NCBI RefSeq assembly: GCF_921293095.1
Contig: NC_060247.1
Coordinates: 49,201,111-49,265,110 of the forward strand
Origin: Ischnura elegans
Taxonomy: Eukaryota > Arthropoda > Insecta > Odonata > Coenagrionidae
Length of the DNA stretch: 64,000 nucleotides
Direction: 5' to 3'
Shown here in pieces: positions 49,001-55,142 of this stretch. The position numbers and the translations under genes were made by a program. The notes below the pieces were generated by a model that made no database searches, had not been told where the DNA came from, and worked only from the letters and a program-made list of their open reading frames with translations. How positions within the stretch are numbered: position 1 is the stretch's first letter; every line of letters starts with the position of its first letter.

Positions 49001-51796
49001 GTTTTCAGGAGTAAGTATTTCAACAAAAATCCTCTCGAAATTTTGAATTAAAAAATCCACTAACAATCCACTTGAAATCCTGACAAATTTCTCCAATTAA
49101 CTCATGATTTTTGTGAGGATGCTGCTGTAAGGATTGTTTTGCCCTGAGAATTTTTCTGCAACGAAAATGTTTTAACCCTTCCGTGACTGTGCCTTGAAAA
49201 TTTACACAAATGAATGTGTGGGGTATATCAGGTACCCCATTTATACTTCTTAAATTATACGTTTTATTTTAGCCTTTCTAGTAATTCAGCATCATGGCTC
49301 TTTCTTTAAAGATATATATCTTGTTCTGCTTAATTTATAAATAGATTCTACATAACATTTTGGTTTTTACAGTGATTTTGGGAGAAATGGCAGAAATCTT
49401 TCATAATTTGCTATTGTAACTAAACATTGACTAGCATGCTATGACCAAACAAGTACAGAAGGTGACAACATGTAGAATATTAGTGTTATTGAAGTTAGAA
49501 TGCAATAAAATTTACTGCAGTCAACTTTTATCCCAGCATTAAAATAACAAACAAGTTTTTCTCTCCCTATGAGAGCTGCTGTTTTATTACATCCAGTACA
49601 ATGCACCATAGCCTTTTTATCCTCTTGTCCCAGAATAAATACAGCAACACATTGATCTAGTTGGGATGCTGTTTTGCATGCCATCTCATCTCTCACACTA
49701 AAATGAATATTATTCTTTTAAACATGTATTGCAGTCTGCGAAGACATATGAAGTTCATTTTCGAAGACTAATACTATCTCGGTTTCCTCTTCGGTTCTGA
49801 ATCCTCTTCAATCACTTCAAAATCCGTCATTTTCTTCCAAAAGCTACGCACTTCAGCCACTCTTTAGAGACTTCTTTTCATTATGAAAGTGAGTTTTTGG
49901 CTTAACACTCACAGAATTACATTGTGGGATTGCAGACGAGGGCATTATTATTATTATTACATAAATTGTTACAAGTCGACCATAATGTCGGGTGGTAACA
50001 TAAAATCAGGAAGCACATAATACAGAGAAACATGGTGTTATGTGCCTTCTCCTAGGACCCTAAAATTCTTTCGAGTTTCCTTTACATATTGTATCAGCTA
50101 ATTTTTTAACAGTTTTCATAATGCCCACTCTTTAATGGCATTAGGAGTAAATGTGAACTAATCTAAAAAAAATGTTATCCCCATACATTATAACAAGAAA
50201 AAAGTTTCTTTACCCAAAGAGTCTCAATAAAATTCAATGGATTAGAAAAACATTATGTAAATCCAGTAATAAGAAATGGAAGACAACAATGCAAATGTCA
50301 ATTTCAACAAAGGTGAGGCACGATAACTTGATAGTAGAAATCAACTTCTCCAAATGTACAAAGCTAAATTGGTGAAGAGGTTGACGTTAACCTATACCGT
50401 GGTGAGGAACTGACATCCATTTATGATAAAGGCAATAGCGTGAAGTTTGAAAATATGATTTGTGGAAATTATAAATTATATTTTTATGGAATGAATGTAA
50501 ATTTCACTGAAGAAATAATGCTGGGTTGAGTTAGTCCACACAGGCAACAAGTCTCACATTTTATGACTTCCCACCAACAGCTGTGCGGGATAACTCACAA
50601 TCAGTTAACCCACATATAAAATTTGAAGTTTTCAAAAAACAAATTAAACATTTAAAAAATTCATTCGTCACCTAAATAACGACAAATGGGTTCTGCTCAA
50701 ATACAAAAAATATTGAAGTGACAAAATAAAAAATTAAACTACATTAACATAATATGGGGTAACTGAGTTACCCCGCACAGCCATGGAAGAGTTAAGGGTG
50801 GCTGTTACATATCGAATTGAGTAGGGACATGGCAGTCATCACCTTTAGTTTACAGAAGTAGATTGGGAATAGAATGAAAATCGAATTCAACGTCATTGGT
50901 TGAACTGAATCTGAAAGTAATTCATAGAGGAAGGCAAATAAAAATGAAACATTCTGATGCACTTACATCAGTATTAATTCCACCACTAGGTCCTCAATAT
51001 CATGTTCCGGCATCTTATATGGGGATCCAATACCCAGATTACTGCTGAAGATAACAATTTTTCTCTCGGAGTATTTTCTAAGGAGGAAAAAATATCAAAT
51101 TAAAACTGACTAAAGTACAGCTAAGAAAAAAGAACGACCCTACAGCATTTCTTCGTTAATTGACAGGGAATGAAAAATATGACATTATTTAGCACTCACC
51201 AAAAATTTCACGTATCATCAGGAATCTAAATGTATACATACCCTCCCTTATTTCGGATGACGTTCAGAGCTTTTATAACTGCTTCAATCCAATTAGATTT
51301 AGAAGATTTAGGATGATCACAGTTCAACTGGCGGACAAGATACCAAGAAGGAGGGCCCAAATGAACAGCCACATGAATGTCTTTTGAGGATCCGCCATTA
51401 TATCCCATCAAAATCAAGCCTATATCATCTTTTGATTGCATAAATATCTGGTGGTAAAAGAACAGCAATTAACTTACAATATATTTCTAAATTAAAGAAA
51501 GTTTCTAATTCTCTTTCAAGCAATCACCTTGCTTTGGACTAATACAGATGCACATTTTCGAGCAGTTTTCAGATATTTTTCTCCATCTTCAGGAGCGAAA
51601 TATTCTGAATATCCAAGATCCAGAATCAGTACCACCGCCGCCTGTTTAAAACAATGCACACGAATAGAATCAACACGGGAGCCGACATGCGACATATCAA
51701 ACACCAGGAAGATTAATTTTAAAAATTCTGAGGTTAAAAGTGTATCATGTCCACAAAACAACAAAAATTTGACAAAATGTTTACCTTTTGTGTCAT
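13080..51796 (-). CDS. XRCC5: Ku80, DNA end-binding subunit of NHEJ (16 exons)
   Basis: Coding exons, 5' to 3' on the minus strand: 51785-51796, 51528-51641, 51242-51447, 50967-51077, 50854-50910, 45630-45708, 43141-43281, 40924-41212, 37158-37297, 36946-37083, 31578-31717, 30051-30338, 22996-23165, 22330-22554, 19805-19932, 13080-13118. All phases agree, giving about 758 aa. Residues 1-190 form the von Willebrand A-like domain (AAVVLILDLGY start; RKIVIFSSNLGIG). About 195-430 is the DNA-encircling beta-barrel, with the hallmark GYHFGSDIVPFS (about 325-336) and KQMKYESGEKCLSV. The bridge FLVFIELPF...AIDELIDGMDL and a Ku C-terminal helical domain (from ISPIEDFKAAL to GFWNLVQQ) follow. The end EEDVEMLIFRN resembles the DVxxLL DNA-PKcs-contact tail. 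Ku80 pairs with Ku70 on broken DNA ends in the nucleus. A Ser/Thr-rich insertion lies in exon 8. Least certain are exon 5 and the last exon. AATAAA is at 13048-13053. Confidence 0.95.
13340..13512 (+). mobile_element. LINE 3' end relic
   Basis: The plus strand translates, with breaks, as the C-terminal tail common to many non-LTR elements: YIGRVIKDI, then TTVKRLVDRREEWRAAL, followed by the short simple TGATGATGA end. The family differs from the large RTE at 8037-11300. It lies in the last Ku80 intron. Confidence 0.6.
13868..16572. mobile_element. Pogo-like non-autonomous element
   Basis: A 2705-bp element flanked by TA on both sides (13866-13867 and 16573-16574). The inverted ends read CAGTAGACTCTTGTTAATAC on the left and CAGCTGACTCGTTATTACG on the right complement, the CAG...CTCGTTATNACG style of pogo/Tigger elements. 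The interior has only short frames and no transposase domains. It contains C-rich tracts (15451-15463, 15601-15614) and the segment shared with 1-886. It lies in the last Ku80 intron. The ends and TA flanks are seen directly. The superfamily is inferred from them. Confidence 0.8.
16688..18950. mobile_element. hAT element, non-autonomous, 8-bp target duplication
   Basis: A 2263-bp element with inverted ends TAGTGATGGGTCG and an exact 8-bp flanking duplication ATTAATAC (16680-16687 and 18951-18958), which is diagnostic of hAT-type insertion. The right end is built from iterated GGAATCG/ATCGGAATCG units (18850-18940), and the left end carries similar GGAATCGA motifs, likely transposase-binding subterminal repeats. 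No transposase frame is evident. A GGGATGTGTGAGTACTCG segment near 16876 may be the end of an older nested element. A diverged relative is at 39423-39964. Confidence 0.88.
19609..19782. mobile_element. Pogo/Tigger-type MITE next to Ku80 exon 15
   Basis: A 174-bp near-palindrome with ends CAGTGTAACCTCGATTTTAC and, on the right complement, CAGTGAAACCTCTATTTTAC, flanked by TA on each side (19607-19608, 19783-19784). It begins only 22 bp downstream of the exon 15 donor in transcript order. There is no coding capacity. Confidence 0.85.
20081..20310. mobile_element. MITE with AAGGCCTG ends
   Basis: Inverted ends: AAGGCCTGGTTACACGATAC on the left and AAGGCCTGTTTACACGGTAC on the right complement, continuing into a shared ATTAACACGTACG arm, about 33 bp in all. 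Length is 230 bp. The interior has no frame of note. A degraded relative lies at 4281-4480. The target duplication is unclear, so the superfamily is left open. Confidence 0.75.
20311..21328. other. Ku80 intron sequence without recognised content
   Basis: AT-rich intron sequence between exons 15 and 14. Short frames occur (for example 20777-20998) but show no domain, splice support or repeat ends. Confidence 0.4.
21329..21410. repeat. Mini foldback, outer arms of tRNA-like family
   Basis: A short palindrome: GAAAAATCCACAGAGAAAAA, then ATCATCCGCCTTG, about ten bases of loop, then CAAGGCAAATGATTTATTCT and a CTACGGATTTTTC arm. The arms match the outer arms of the larger foldbacks at 36178-36497 and 53699-54007, with the tRNA-like middle deleted. 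It lies in a Ku80 intron. Confidence 0.75.
21411..22329. other. Ku80 intron sequence without recognised content
   Basis: AT-rich intron sequence up to exon 14, with no repeat ends or supported frames seen. Confidence 0.4.
23315..24265 (+). mobile_element. Mariner-type transposon with internal deletion
   Basis: A 951-bp element flanked by TA, with ends CAGGGTTTGTCCGGAAAGTA (left) and the matching complement on the right, where AGTAAAAGG replaces AGTAATAGG. On the plus strand, a decayed transposase is visible: HWAFLEGREEV-like sequence near 23650, GAGRPVTSANTDIV, the SIRLIVQMLHLSKSVVHDIV helix-turn-helix, and remnants of the last catalytic motif (QPPYSPDV) near 23970. The middle of the transposase is missing and several stops occur, so it is a deleted, dead copy. 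It lies between Ku80 exons 13 and 12. Confidence 0.88.
24266..25029. other. Ku80 intron sequence without recognised content
   Basis: Mixed-composition intron sequence. Short frames on the minus strand (24647-24904) have no recognisable domain. No repeat ends were found. Confidence 0.4.
25030..27422. mobile_element. TA-flanked element with CCGTATAAGCG ends
   Basis: Inverted ends: CCGTATAAGCGTGTGTAAGA then GGCGCACC at left, and the complement CCGTATAAGCGCGTGTAAGA then GGCGCACC at right. TA flanks both (25028-25029 and 27423-27424), so a Tc1/mariner-superfamily element, probably pogo/Tigger-like, about 2.39 kb. The right end is itself palindromic, since a second inward GTGTAAGAGGCGCACC lies at about 27350. 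Within it sits an AATAGGGT-family insertion (25288-25956) and a GC-rich tract at 26580-26790. No transposase domain is evident. Confidence 0.75.
25288..25956. mobile_element. AATAGGGT-ended element, copy A (nested)
   Basis: A 669-bp unit with inverted ends AATAGGGTGGTTTCC and AATAGGGTAGTTTCC. It is nearly identical to copy B (28068-28736, also 669 bp), and a diverged inverted copy C is at 42255-42925. Flanks of A and B differ right up to the ends, so these are separate insertions and not a local duplication. Copy A is nested within the CCGTATAAGCG element. There is no obvious target duplication and no coding frame of note, so the superfamily is unassigned. Confidence 0.85.
27572..27796. repeat. 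Short inverted-repeat element with CCCCTG ends
   Basis: A 225-bp sequence with inverted ends AAAACTTGGTGACCCCTG and, on the right complement, AAAACTTGGAGACCCCTG. No target duplication is clear. It is probably a MITE and carries no coding capacity. Confidence 0.65.
28068..28736. mobile_element. AATAGGGT-ended element, copy B
   Basis: Same 669-bp length and orientation as copy A, with few differences by eye (for example GCGGAGTGAAATC against GCGAAGTGGAATC in the interior). The near identity and equal length suggest recent activity of this family. It sits in the intron between Ku80 exons 13 and 12. Confidence 0.85.
28737..29202. other. Ku80 intron sequence without recognised content
   Basis: No supported frame or repeat end was seen between copy B and the hAT MITE. 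Confidence 0.4.
29203..29681. mobile_element. hAT MITE with exact 8-bp target duplication
   Basis: A 479-bp element whose ends read TAGAGATGCGTGAAAATCGC and, on the right complement, TAGAGATACGTGAAAATCGC. The flanking duplication is CTCATGGC (29195-29202 and 29682-29689). The left part has iterated AATGCGA/GATGCGA motifs, likely subterminal binding sites. It is non-coding. Confidence 0.92.
30339..31419. other. Ku80 intron 11, left part
   Basis: AT-rich intron. A well-spliced-looking exon candidate near 31271-31315 on the minus strand was considered and rejected, because the flanking exons join in phase without it and match Ku80 directly. Confidence 0.5.
31420..31560 (+). mobile_element. Jockey/CR1-like LINE fragment
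   Basis: The plus strand translates with stops as ELDWELLETQRL, then TKLRLLQH and DIFHSNTENILLETH, which matches the C-terminal reverse-transcriptase tail seen at 5143-5445. It is a short relic, diverged and broken, just downstream of Ku80 exon 11. Confidence 0.7.
31718..32964. other. Ku80 intron 10, part
   Basis: AT-rich intron with no supported gene. Short frames near 32401-32583 have no recognisable domain. Confidence 0.4.
32965..33230. repeat. Possible hAT-type MITE
   Basis: Weak inverted ends GGCGGATTTAGGA and, on the right complement, TGCTGATTTAGGA enclose about 260 bp with a GGGGGG tract inside the left end. Flanks CATAAGGA and TATAAGGA match in 7 of 8 bases. Boundaries are approximate. 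Confidence 0.45.
33231..36177. other. Ku80 intron 10, central stretch
   Basis: About 2.9 kb with no gene I can support. Frames at 35191-35379 (minus, Lys/Glu-rich tail) and 35663-35941 (plus) show no known domain and no splice context. They could be relics of an unidentified old element. Confidence 0.4.
36178..36497. repeat. Head-to-head tRNA-like foldback repeat (copy 1)
   Basis: Two tRNA-like sequences face each other on arms of roughly 85-110 bp. The plus-strand unit at 36390-36461 is 72 nt. It has a perfect 7-bp acceptor stem (GCCTTGG with CCAAGGC), a D-arm-like CTT/AAG pairing, and a T-arm CCGGGTTTCAATCCCAG acting as a B box. The minus-strand partner (B box GGGTTCGAATC) lies at about 36255-36317. 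The outer arms share GGATTTTTC and ATGATTTTT. The same structure recurs at 53699-54007 and, reduced, at 21329-21410. It is a tRNA-derived foldback and is not a working tRNA gene, because the anticodon arm is irregular. Confidence 0.8.
37298..39422. other. Ku80 intron 8, right part
   Basis: From about 37620 to 38980 the composition changes to GC- and pyrimidine-rich sequence with G-runs (16 G near 38358, and shorter ones near 38540 and 38890). Short frames here have no domain. This stretch is probably an old unidentified insertion, but I found no ends. Confidence 0.4.
39423..39964. mobile_element. hAT-like relic related to 16688-18950
   Basis: Ends TAAGGGATGAGTCG and, on the right complement, TAAGGACGAGTCGG, with GATTCCGATTCC iterations inside the left end, as in the element at 16688-18950. 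About 540 bp. No target duplication survives, so it is older or truncated. Confidence 0.65.
39965..40923. other. Ku80 intron 8, left part
   Basis: AT-rich intron running up to exon 8. No supported gene or repeat ends. Confidence 0.4.
41213..42254. other. Ku80 intron 7, left part
   Basis: No supported gene or element. Short frames only. Confidence 0.4.
42255..42925. mobile_element. AATAGGGT-ended element, copy C (inverted)
   Basis: A 671-bp copy in the opposite orientation to copies A and B and more diverged, with the same AATAGGGT...ACCCTATT ends and a small insertion within one end. It lies just downstream of Ku80 exon 7 in window coordinates (intron 7). Confidence 0.85.
43282..44486. other. 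Ku80 intron 6, left part
   Basis: AT-rich intron sequence. A TAGGGATGCTTTGGTTTGG stretch near 43556 resembles a hAT end, but no partner end was found. Confidence 0.4.
44487..45526. mobile_element. hAT element hosting a second insertion
   Basis: A 1040-bp element with ends CAGAGATGGGCAGTAT and, on the right complement, CAGAGATGGGCAAAAT. It has an exact 8-bp target duplication CTTATACC (44479-44486, 45527-45534). Both subterminal regions consist of repeated GTATTTGAAATAC and GAAAATAC motifs. It has no transposase. A 298-bp hAT MITE is nested inside at 44847-45144. Confidence 0.93.
44847..45144. mobile_element. Nested hAT MITE (CAGGGGTGCAGC ends)
   Basis: A 298-bp element with ends CAGGGGTGCAGCTAGG and, on the right complement, CAGTGGCGCAGCAGCAAGG, with G-runs just inside each end. 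The flanking 8-mers GTGCATTG and GTGTATTG differ at one base, as expected of an aged hAT duplication. Its insertion postdates the host element at 44487-45526. Confidence 0.85.
45709..46290. other. Ku80 intron 5, left part
   Basis: AT-rich intron. Imperfect palindromes of the type TCCTCTTATTAGAGGA (46210-46260) lead into the tRNA-like hairpin that follows. Confidence 0.4.
46291..46402 (+). repeat. tRNA-like sequence in a short hairpin
   Basis: A 72-nt tRNA-like unit at 46311-46382 has a near-complete acceptor stem (ACCTGGA with TCCAGGG), a D-arm GCGT/GCGC, and a B box GGTTCGATTCC. It is enclosed by the inverted flank ATTGCCATGAGAA / TTCTCATGGCAAT. Base 33 is C and the T-stem is damaged, so it is a tRNA-derived repeat. 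A related unit lies at 59950-60030. Confidence 0.65.
46877..48955 (+). mobile_element. hAT element carrying a CGGBP1-like gene
   Basis: Ends TAGAGGTCCGCAAAAAT and, on the right complement, TAAAAGTCCGTGAAAGT align without gaps, and an 8-bp duplication TTAATAAC flanks the element (46869-46876, 48956-48963). The interior has a CGG/CpG-rich tract (about 47270-47720) and a small BED-type zinc-finger frame at 48293-48746. No hAT catalytic domain was found in 2.08 kb, so the element is non-autonomous. It lies in Ku80 intron 5. Confidence 0.75.
48293..48746 (+). pseudogene. CGGBP1-like zinc-finger protein, broken
   Basis: From the ATG at 48293 the frame reads MPKASDTARTRASEF. A zinc-finger unit CKVCDKRFEFERCDALLKH with a second His in SDTHK follows (C-x2-C...H-x5-H, BED/hAT type). 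After an in-frame TGA (48482-48484) the same frame continues with the helical segment ATTEAFLKALFSVEKLENPK. A frameshift near 48640 then leads to DRIPQDYILEPFPSF and the end. Size and domain order match CGGBP1-type proteins (finger, then a hAT dimerisation-like helical tail), which are known to derive from hAT transposons. It has one stop and one frameshift, so it is inactive. The gene lies inside the hAT ends at 46877-48955. Confidence 0.65.
49176..50791 (-). mobile_element. piggyBac element, decayed
   Basis: A 1616-bp element flanked by TTAA on both sides (49172-49175, 50792-50795), with ends CCCTTCCGTGACTGTGC and, on the right complement, CTCTTCCATGGCTGTGC, the piggyBac signature. On the minus strand at 49439-49696 a frame with Cys pairs (VHCTGCNKT...KLVCYF...VDCSKFYC) fits the Cys-rich C-terminal finger of piggyBac transposases. 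The rest of the transposase is unreadable or lost. It lies in Ku80 intron 5, next to exon 5. Confidence 0.85.
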
Positions 51797-52256
51797 CTTG
51801 ATACTACCAACTAGCGTTTAAGGGGACTATATCAAATCCCCTACAAAAGATAATTTAAATTGCCAGCACTGAGTTTATCCAATATCCAATGCCATTAGAT
51901 GCACTCTTCCGGGGGCAGGTGAAATTTATTTTTATTTCCTGCCCGAACCACCCGAACTTCCACATTCACATCAAAGTTACGCGCGGTGTCTACGATAACT
52001 TCGCTAAAACGCTTTCGACAGCCAATTGTTTCGGCATTCGGAAATGCGGATTCGATCCACGGTGCCGAAGTGGCGCTGCATACCGACCGCGTTATTTAAA
52101 ATCACATTTTAATTATGTAAAGGAACAGGATCCGATAAATAAAACAAGAAGAATCGTTGGGTATTTTTATCATAATTACGTATTTAAGACTAAGATGGGT
52201 AAGAATTAACCTTTTTATCAATTAGATTAACATTACCAATAAAAGACACTGTTAAT
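51797..52256 (-). promoter_or_regulatory. Ku80 5' flank
   Basis: Sequence immediately upstream of the Ku80 start codon (ATG complement at 51794-51796). It has no TATA box at a suitable place and includes a moderately CpG-rich stretch at about 51930-52090, as in many housekeeping promoters. The plus-strand frame 51889-52209 shows no domain and is taken as chance. Confidence 0.5.
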
Positions 52257-52349
52257 TCCACAATATATTTGTTTTAATTCCGACCGGTTTCGGCTGTTAC
52301 ACCATTCTGCCACCTGCCGAAACCGGTAGAAATTTTTTAAATATACTGT
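52257..52349. repeat. Foldback repeat with ACCGGTTTCGGC core
   Basis: Imperfect inverted arms run from TCCACAATATATTTG...GACCGGTTTCGGC to GCCGAAACCGGT...AAATATACTGTGGA, about 37 bp each with a short loop. It is directly followed by the unidentified frame at 52362-52814. Confidence 0.7.
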
Positions 52350-52361
52350 GGAAGTAACAAA

Positions 52362-52814
52362 GTGTATTTTATTGATAATATGGAGACCTTTCACCACGTA
52401 CAAGCTTCAAGTTCCGATTTAATTTCGAGTGTGAGTTTGACACATAAAATGAAGCTTTATCTCAGACTGTCAGTTAAGTTCAAAGTAGCAGAACTTAATA
52501 TCTACTTTAACAGCTGTTGCCTCAAGCTGAAGGTAACTCCGAAGTACGTCTATTTCAACACCAAGTCCACGTCTGGGGCATCGCCAGAGGCCAGAGTCGC
52601 CGCCAAGGAAACAGGGAGGACCTGGGTGCTGATGGAACTGAAGAACTGGTACGGCGGAAGGGATTCCTTGTCTCACTACTTGTTGTTCCTATATGAAGAA
52701 ATTACCAGTGCTGTGCAATTAGATGGATGCAAATTCAAACAAAGCTTTAATTTTATTTATAATCTGAAAAAAGGATTACATCAAGGTTCACCAAACGGCG
52801 TTTCGTTCCCTTAG
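52362..52814 (+). CDS. Unidentified 150-aa open frame
   Basis: An uninterrupted frame whose central part (KVTPKYVYFNTKSTSGA; KETGRTWVLMELKNWYGGRD; SHYLLFLYEEI) looks protein-like and lies in a locally GC-rich patch (about 52555-52675). I do not recognise it, see no promoter or splice context, and the first ~45 residues look like chance translation. It could be an exon, a relic of an unknown element, or noise. It sits next to the foldback at 52257-52349. Confidence 0.25.
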   Translation: MYFIDNMETFHHVQASSSDLISSVSLTHKMKLYLRLSVKFKVAELNIYFNSCCLKLKVTPKYVYFNTKSTSGASPEARVAAKETGRTWVLMELKNWYGGRDSLSHYLLFLYEEITSAVQLDGCKFKQSFNFIYNLKKGLHQGSPNGVSFP

Positions 52815-53698
52815 AGCATGAAATTCCCAAAAAGAAATTCCCTTTAGGGAATACATACCTACATCACCTATCACCTTTGGTAATTGGAACCCAATGGAAC
52901 TGAAAATATAATTTTAGGAGTATCATAAGTCGGACGATATTCCAAGATTTTCCAGTTCAGGTACACAGGTACAATGTTGAAAGTAATGATGCCCTAAAGT
53001 TATGATACGTTCATTATGTGAATAAATATAATTATATCGGTGCTAAAAATTAATATTTTCTAATGAATTGAAAACCAATATTGGGAACTATGGAGCCCTT
53101 GCATAGGATATGTTTAGGTTGGCTCACAAGCCCGCATTACGAGATTGGAAGCCAAATTAGCAGATTTTAAATGAGGACTTTAAATGGTTACACTTGTCAT
53201 AGACGATATAAATATATTATAAATAGTATTAACGATTTAATTATTTTAGATTCGATATTTTTCGATCGGTGGCATTCAAGACAGTAGCCATGGAGGCAGA
53301 GGAGAGAATTGGGTCGGCTAAACGAAGATAGCGGGTCCGATTCTATTATGGGTAAATGCATTCCCGTTAATGCTTCAAGAGATTTCGAACGTACAATGTT
53401 ATTTCTGTTACCTCTGATCCAAAGGGTACATTGAGGCTACTTTCGGGTAGGTTGAGGAAAATAGTTCAGAAAGACATTAACGGCGATTCCATTGAGGCAA
53501 TGGCTGGATCACTTGCGTAGATGCAAAGAGACGTAAAGGGGCTAGGTACGTTAAGGGGCACCCAAAATATTCAAAAATGATTAACATGAATTGGTGACAC
53601 GGTTTTATAATAAAAACTCACAGATTAAATGTTGAGGTAGGGCGTTTTTATTTGAAAAGTATTTTTTAAATGTAACTTATGAAGAATATAACTTAAAT
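52815..53698. other. Intergenic stretch without recognised content
   Basis: No supported frame or repeat end was seen. Confidence 0.4.
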
Positions 53699-54007
53699 AT
53701 ACTGGGACTTGCCAAGGTGATAACTTTGCGGAGTGACCCAAAATGCAAAAAATGTGCGAGAATGCCACAGAGAAAAAATCATTCGGCATGTCTGGGATTT
53801 CGAACTTGGTTCCCCCGAATTATGGTCGAGTGTATAATGTCAATTAAGCTTCCGAGACGTCATCTCGTCCGGTATTGTCCGAAAATTTCCACATACGACA
53901 ATGAGGCCTCGGTAGCTTAACTGGCTAGAGCACTCGACCGGAAAACGGGGGCTACAGGTTCGAATCCCAGTCAAGGCGAATAATTAATTCTATGGGAATT
54001 TTCGTAC
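53699..54007. repeat. Head-to-head tRNA-like foldback repeat (copy 2)
   Basis: Same architecture as 36178-36497. A plus-strand 72-nt tRNA-like unit lies at 53906-53977 (start GCCTCGGTAGC, B box GGTTCGAATCC, end TCAAGGC). A minus-strand partner lies at about 53780-53870 with B-box-like AGTTCGAAATCC. Outside the left arm both copies share a GGTGATAACTTT segment. Both tRNA-like units are diverged from each other and from copy 1. Confidence 0.8.
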
Positions 54008-54292
54008 ATTAAAAAAAGTATTATATTCCGGGAGGAGGAGTCATAGGAAGGCTCGATTCATATTTCAAAGGGTACCCGGCAGATTAGCTAAAGCATATGG
54101 CTAACTCCCTGCGCTATCGAAGCAGCACTCACGTCAGGTCATCAGAGCTGTACACACGTAACGTCGATATGCCTCAAAGACCGTAGCGCGCGGGTGGGGT
54201 CCGCATGTTCATGCTCTCCCGCAAGTGGTCTCAATAAGGACACTAGACGTTCACAAAACGAAAACGATTGCTGCGGATGGGAGTGATATGGC

Positions 54293-54649
54293 CAGGGCTG
54301 ATTATAGTCTGTATTTTAGAGAAAGGGAGCAACATTACGCGCCTCCCTCTCAACAATAACCTGAAAGGTGGTAGGGGTTCTCTCTATATACACTCTAAAA
54401 TAAATACAAATACATTAGGAATAAGGATCGAGACTTAAATATCAGCGTGCATTTATAACATGCTTCCTCTTGCCTATTGAATGTTATATTTTTAAAGCTT
54501 AAAAACCAATTGTTTATAAAAAATTCAGAGTAAAATATGTAAATAAACCAACAAATGCAACACATTGGACGCGGCGATTAGGCGCCCCCTTTTGCTTGGC
54601 GCCCTACGCTGCCGCGTAGATATTTTGCTTACTGCTTAAGCCGGCCCTG
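54293..54649. mobile_element. hAT MITE (CAGGGCTG / CAGGGCCGG ends)
   Basis: A 357-bp element with ends CAGGGCTGATTATAG and, on the right complement, CAGGGCCGGCTTAAG. The flanking 8-mers GATATGGC and TATATGGC match in 7 of 8 positions. It has GGCGCCC-rich sequence near the right end and is non-coding. Confidence 0.8.
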
Positions 54650-54689
54650 TATATGGCCACTGTCTATCACCTAGCATTCAAGCTTTTGA

Positions 54690-54780
54690 TTTGTCGGGAA
54701 AAACGAGCTCCTATACCAATCCGTTCGTCAAAATATCTCTATAATTTTATCGTTTCTGTAGTACCTTCCTGGAAATATAG
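54690..54780 (-). mobile_element. Jockey/CR1-like LINE 3' relic
   Basis: Aligns with about 5060-5140 of the LINE fragment at 4930-5450 (shared GGGAAAAACGA, ATCCGTTCG and ATATCTCT segments), same orientation. It is very short. Confidence 0.65.
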
Positions 54781-54817
54781 TGTTGTAAACGTGCGCGCAG
54801 AGGTCAGAACTCGCGTC

Positions 54818-55134
54818 CATGGGCGTACCCAGTGGGGGGCAGGGGGAGCAACTGCCCCCCCTGCTACCCCTAGAAGAGAAAATTAATGTAGTTCAAAGCA
54901 AAAGTTATGAACGTATTTTCCTTTTGAAGAACAATGATATTAGTATAAGACATGGAACTAAAATAAAAATCATTATTCTTCAAGCAAATATTTATAAAAA
55001 CTAATAAATTGCTGTCATAATTTCCTTAAAATTTTGGTTTCATTAACCTTTTCTGTGCAAAAACAAGTTACAACTTGAGCGACCACGGCTAGTTTTGCCC
55101 CTCCACCCTAGTTTTGATTCTGGGTAAGACTATG
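54818..55134. mobile_element. hAT MITE with exact 8-bp target duplication
   Basis: A 317-bp element bounded by CATGGGCGTACCCAG and, on the right complement, CATAGTCTTACCCAG, with G-runs inside the left end. The flanking duplication CTCGCGTC is exact (54810-54817, 55135-55142). It is non-coding. Confidence 0.9.
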
Positions 55135-55142
55135 CTCGCGTC

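Noticed and set aside
49439-49700. Open frame in Ku80 intron 5 considered as a missing Ku80 exon
   Set aside because: It lies inside TTAA-flanked piggyBac ends and has a piggyBac-like Cys pattern. The 57-bp exon at 50854-50910 fills the gap in phase.
51889-52209. 106-aa plus-strand frame upstream of Ku80
   Set aside because: No domain, no codon signal and no splice context. It lies in the Ku80 5' flank.
53906-53977. Functional tRNA gene
   Set aside because: The acceptor stem has mismatches, and the locus is a second copy of the same foldback family.
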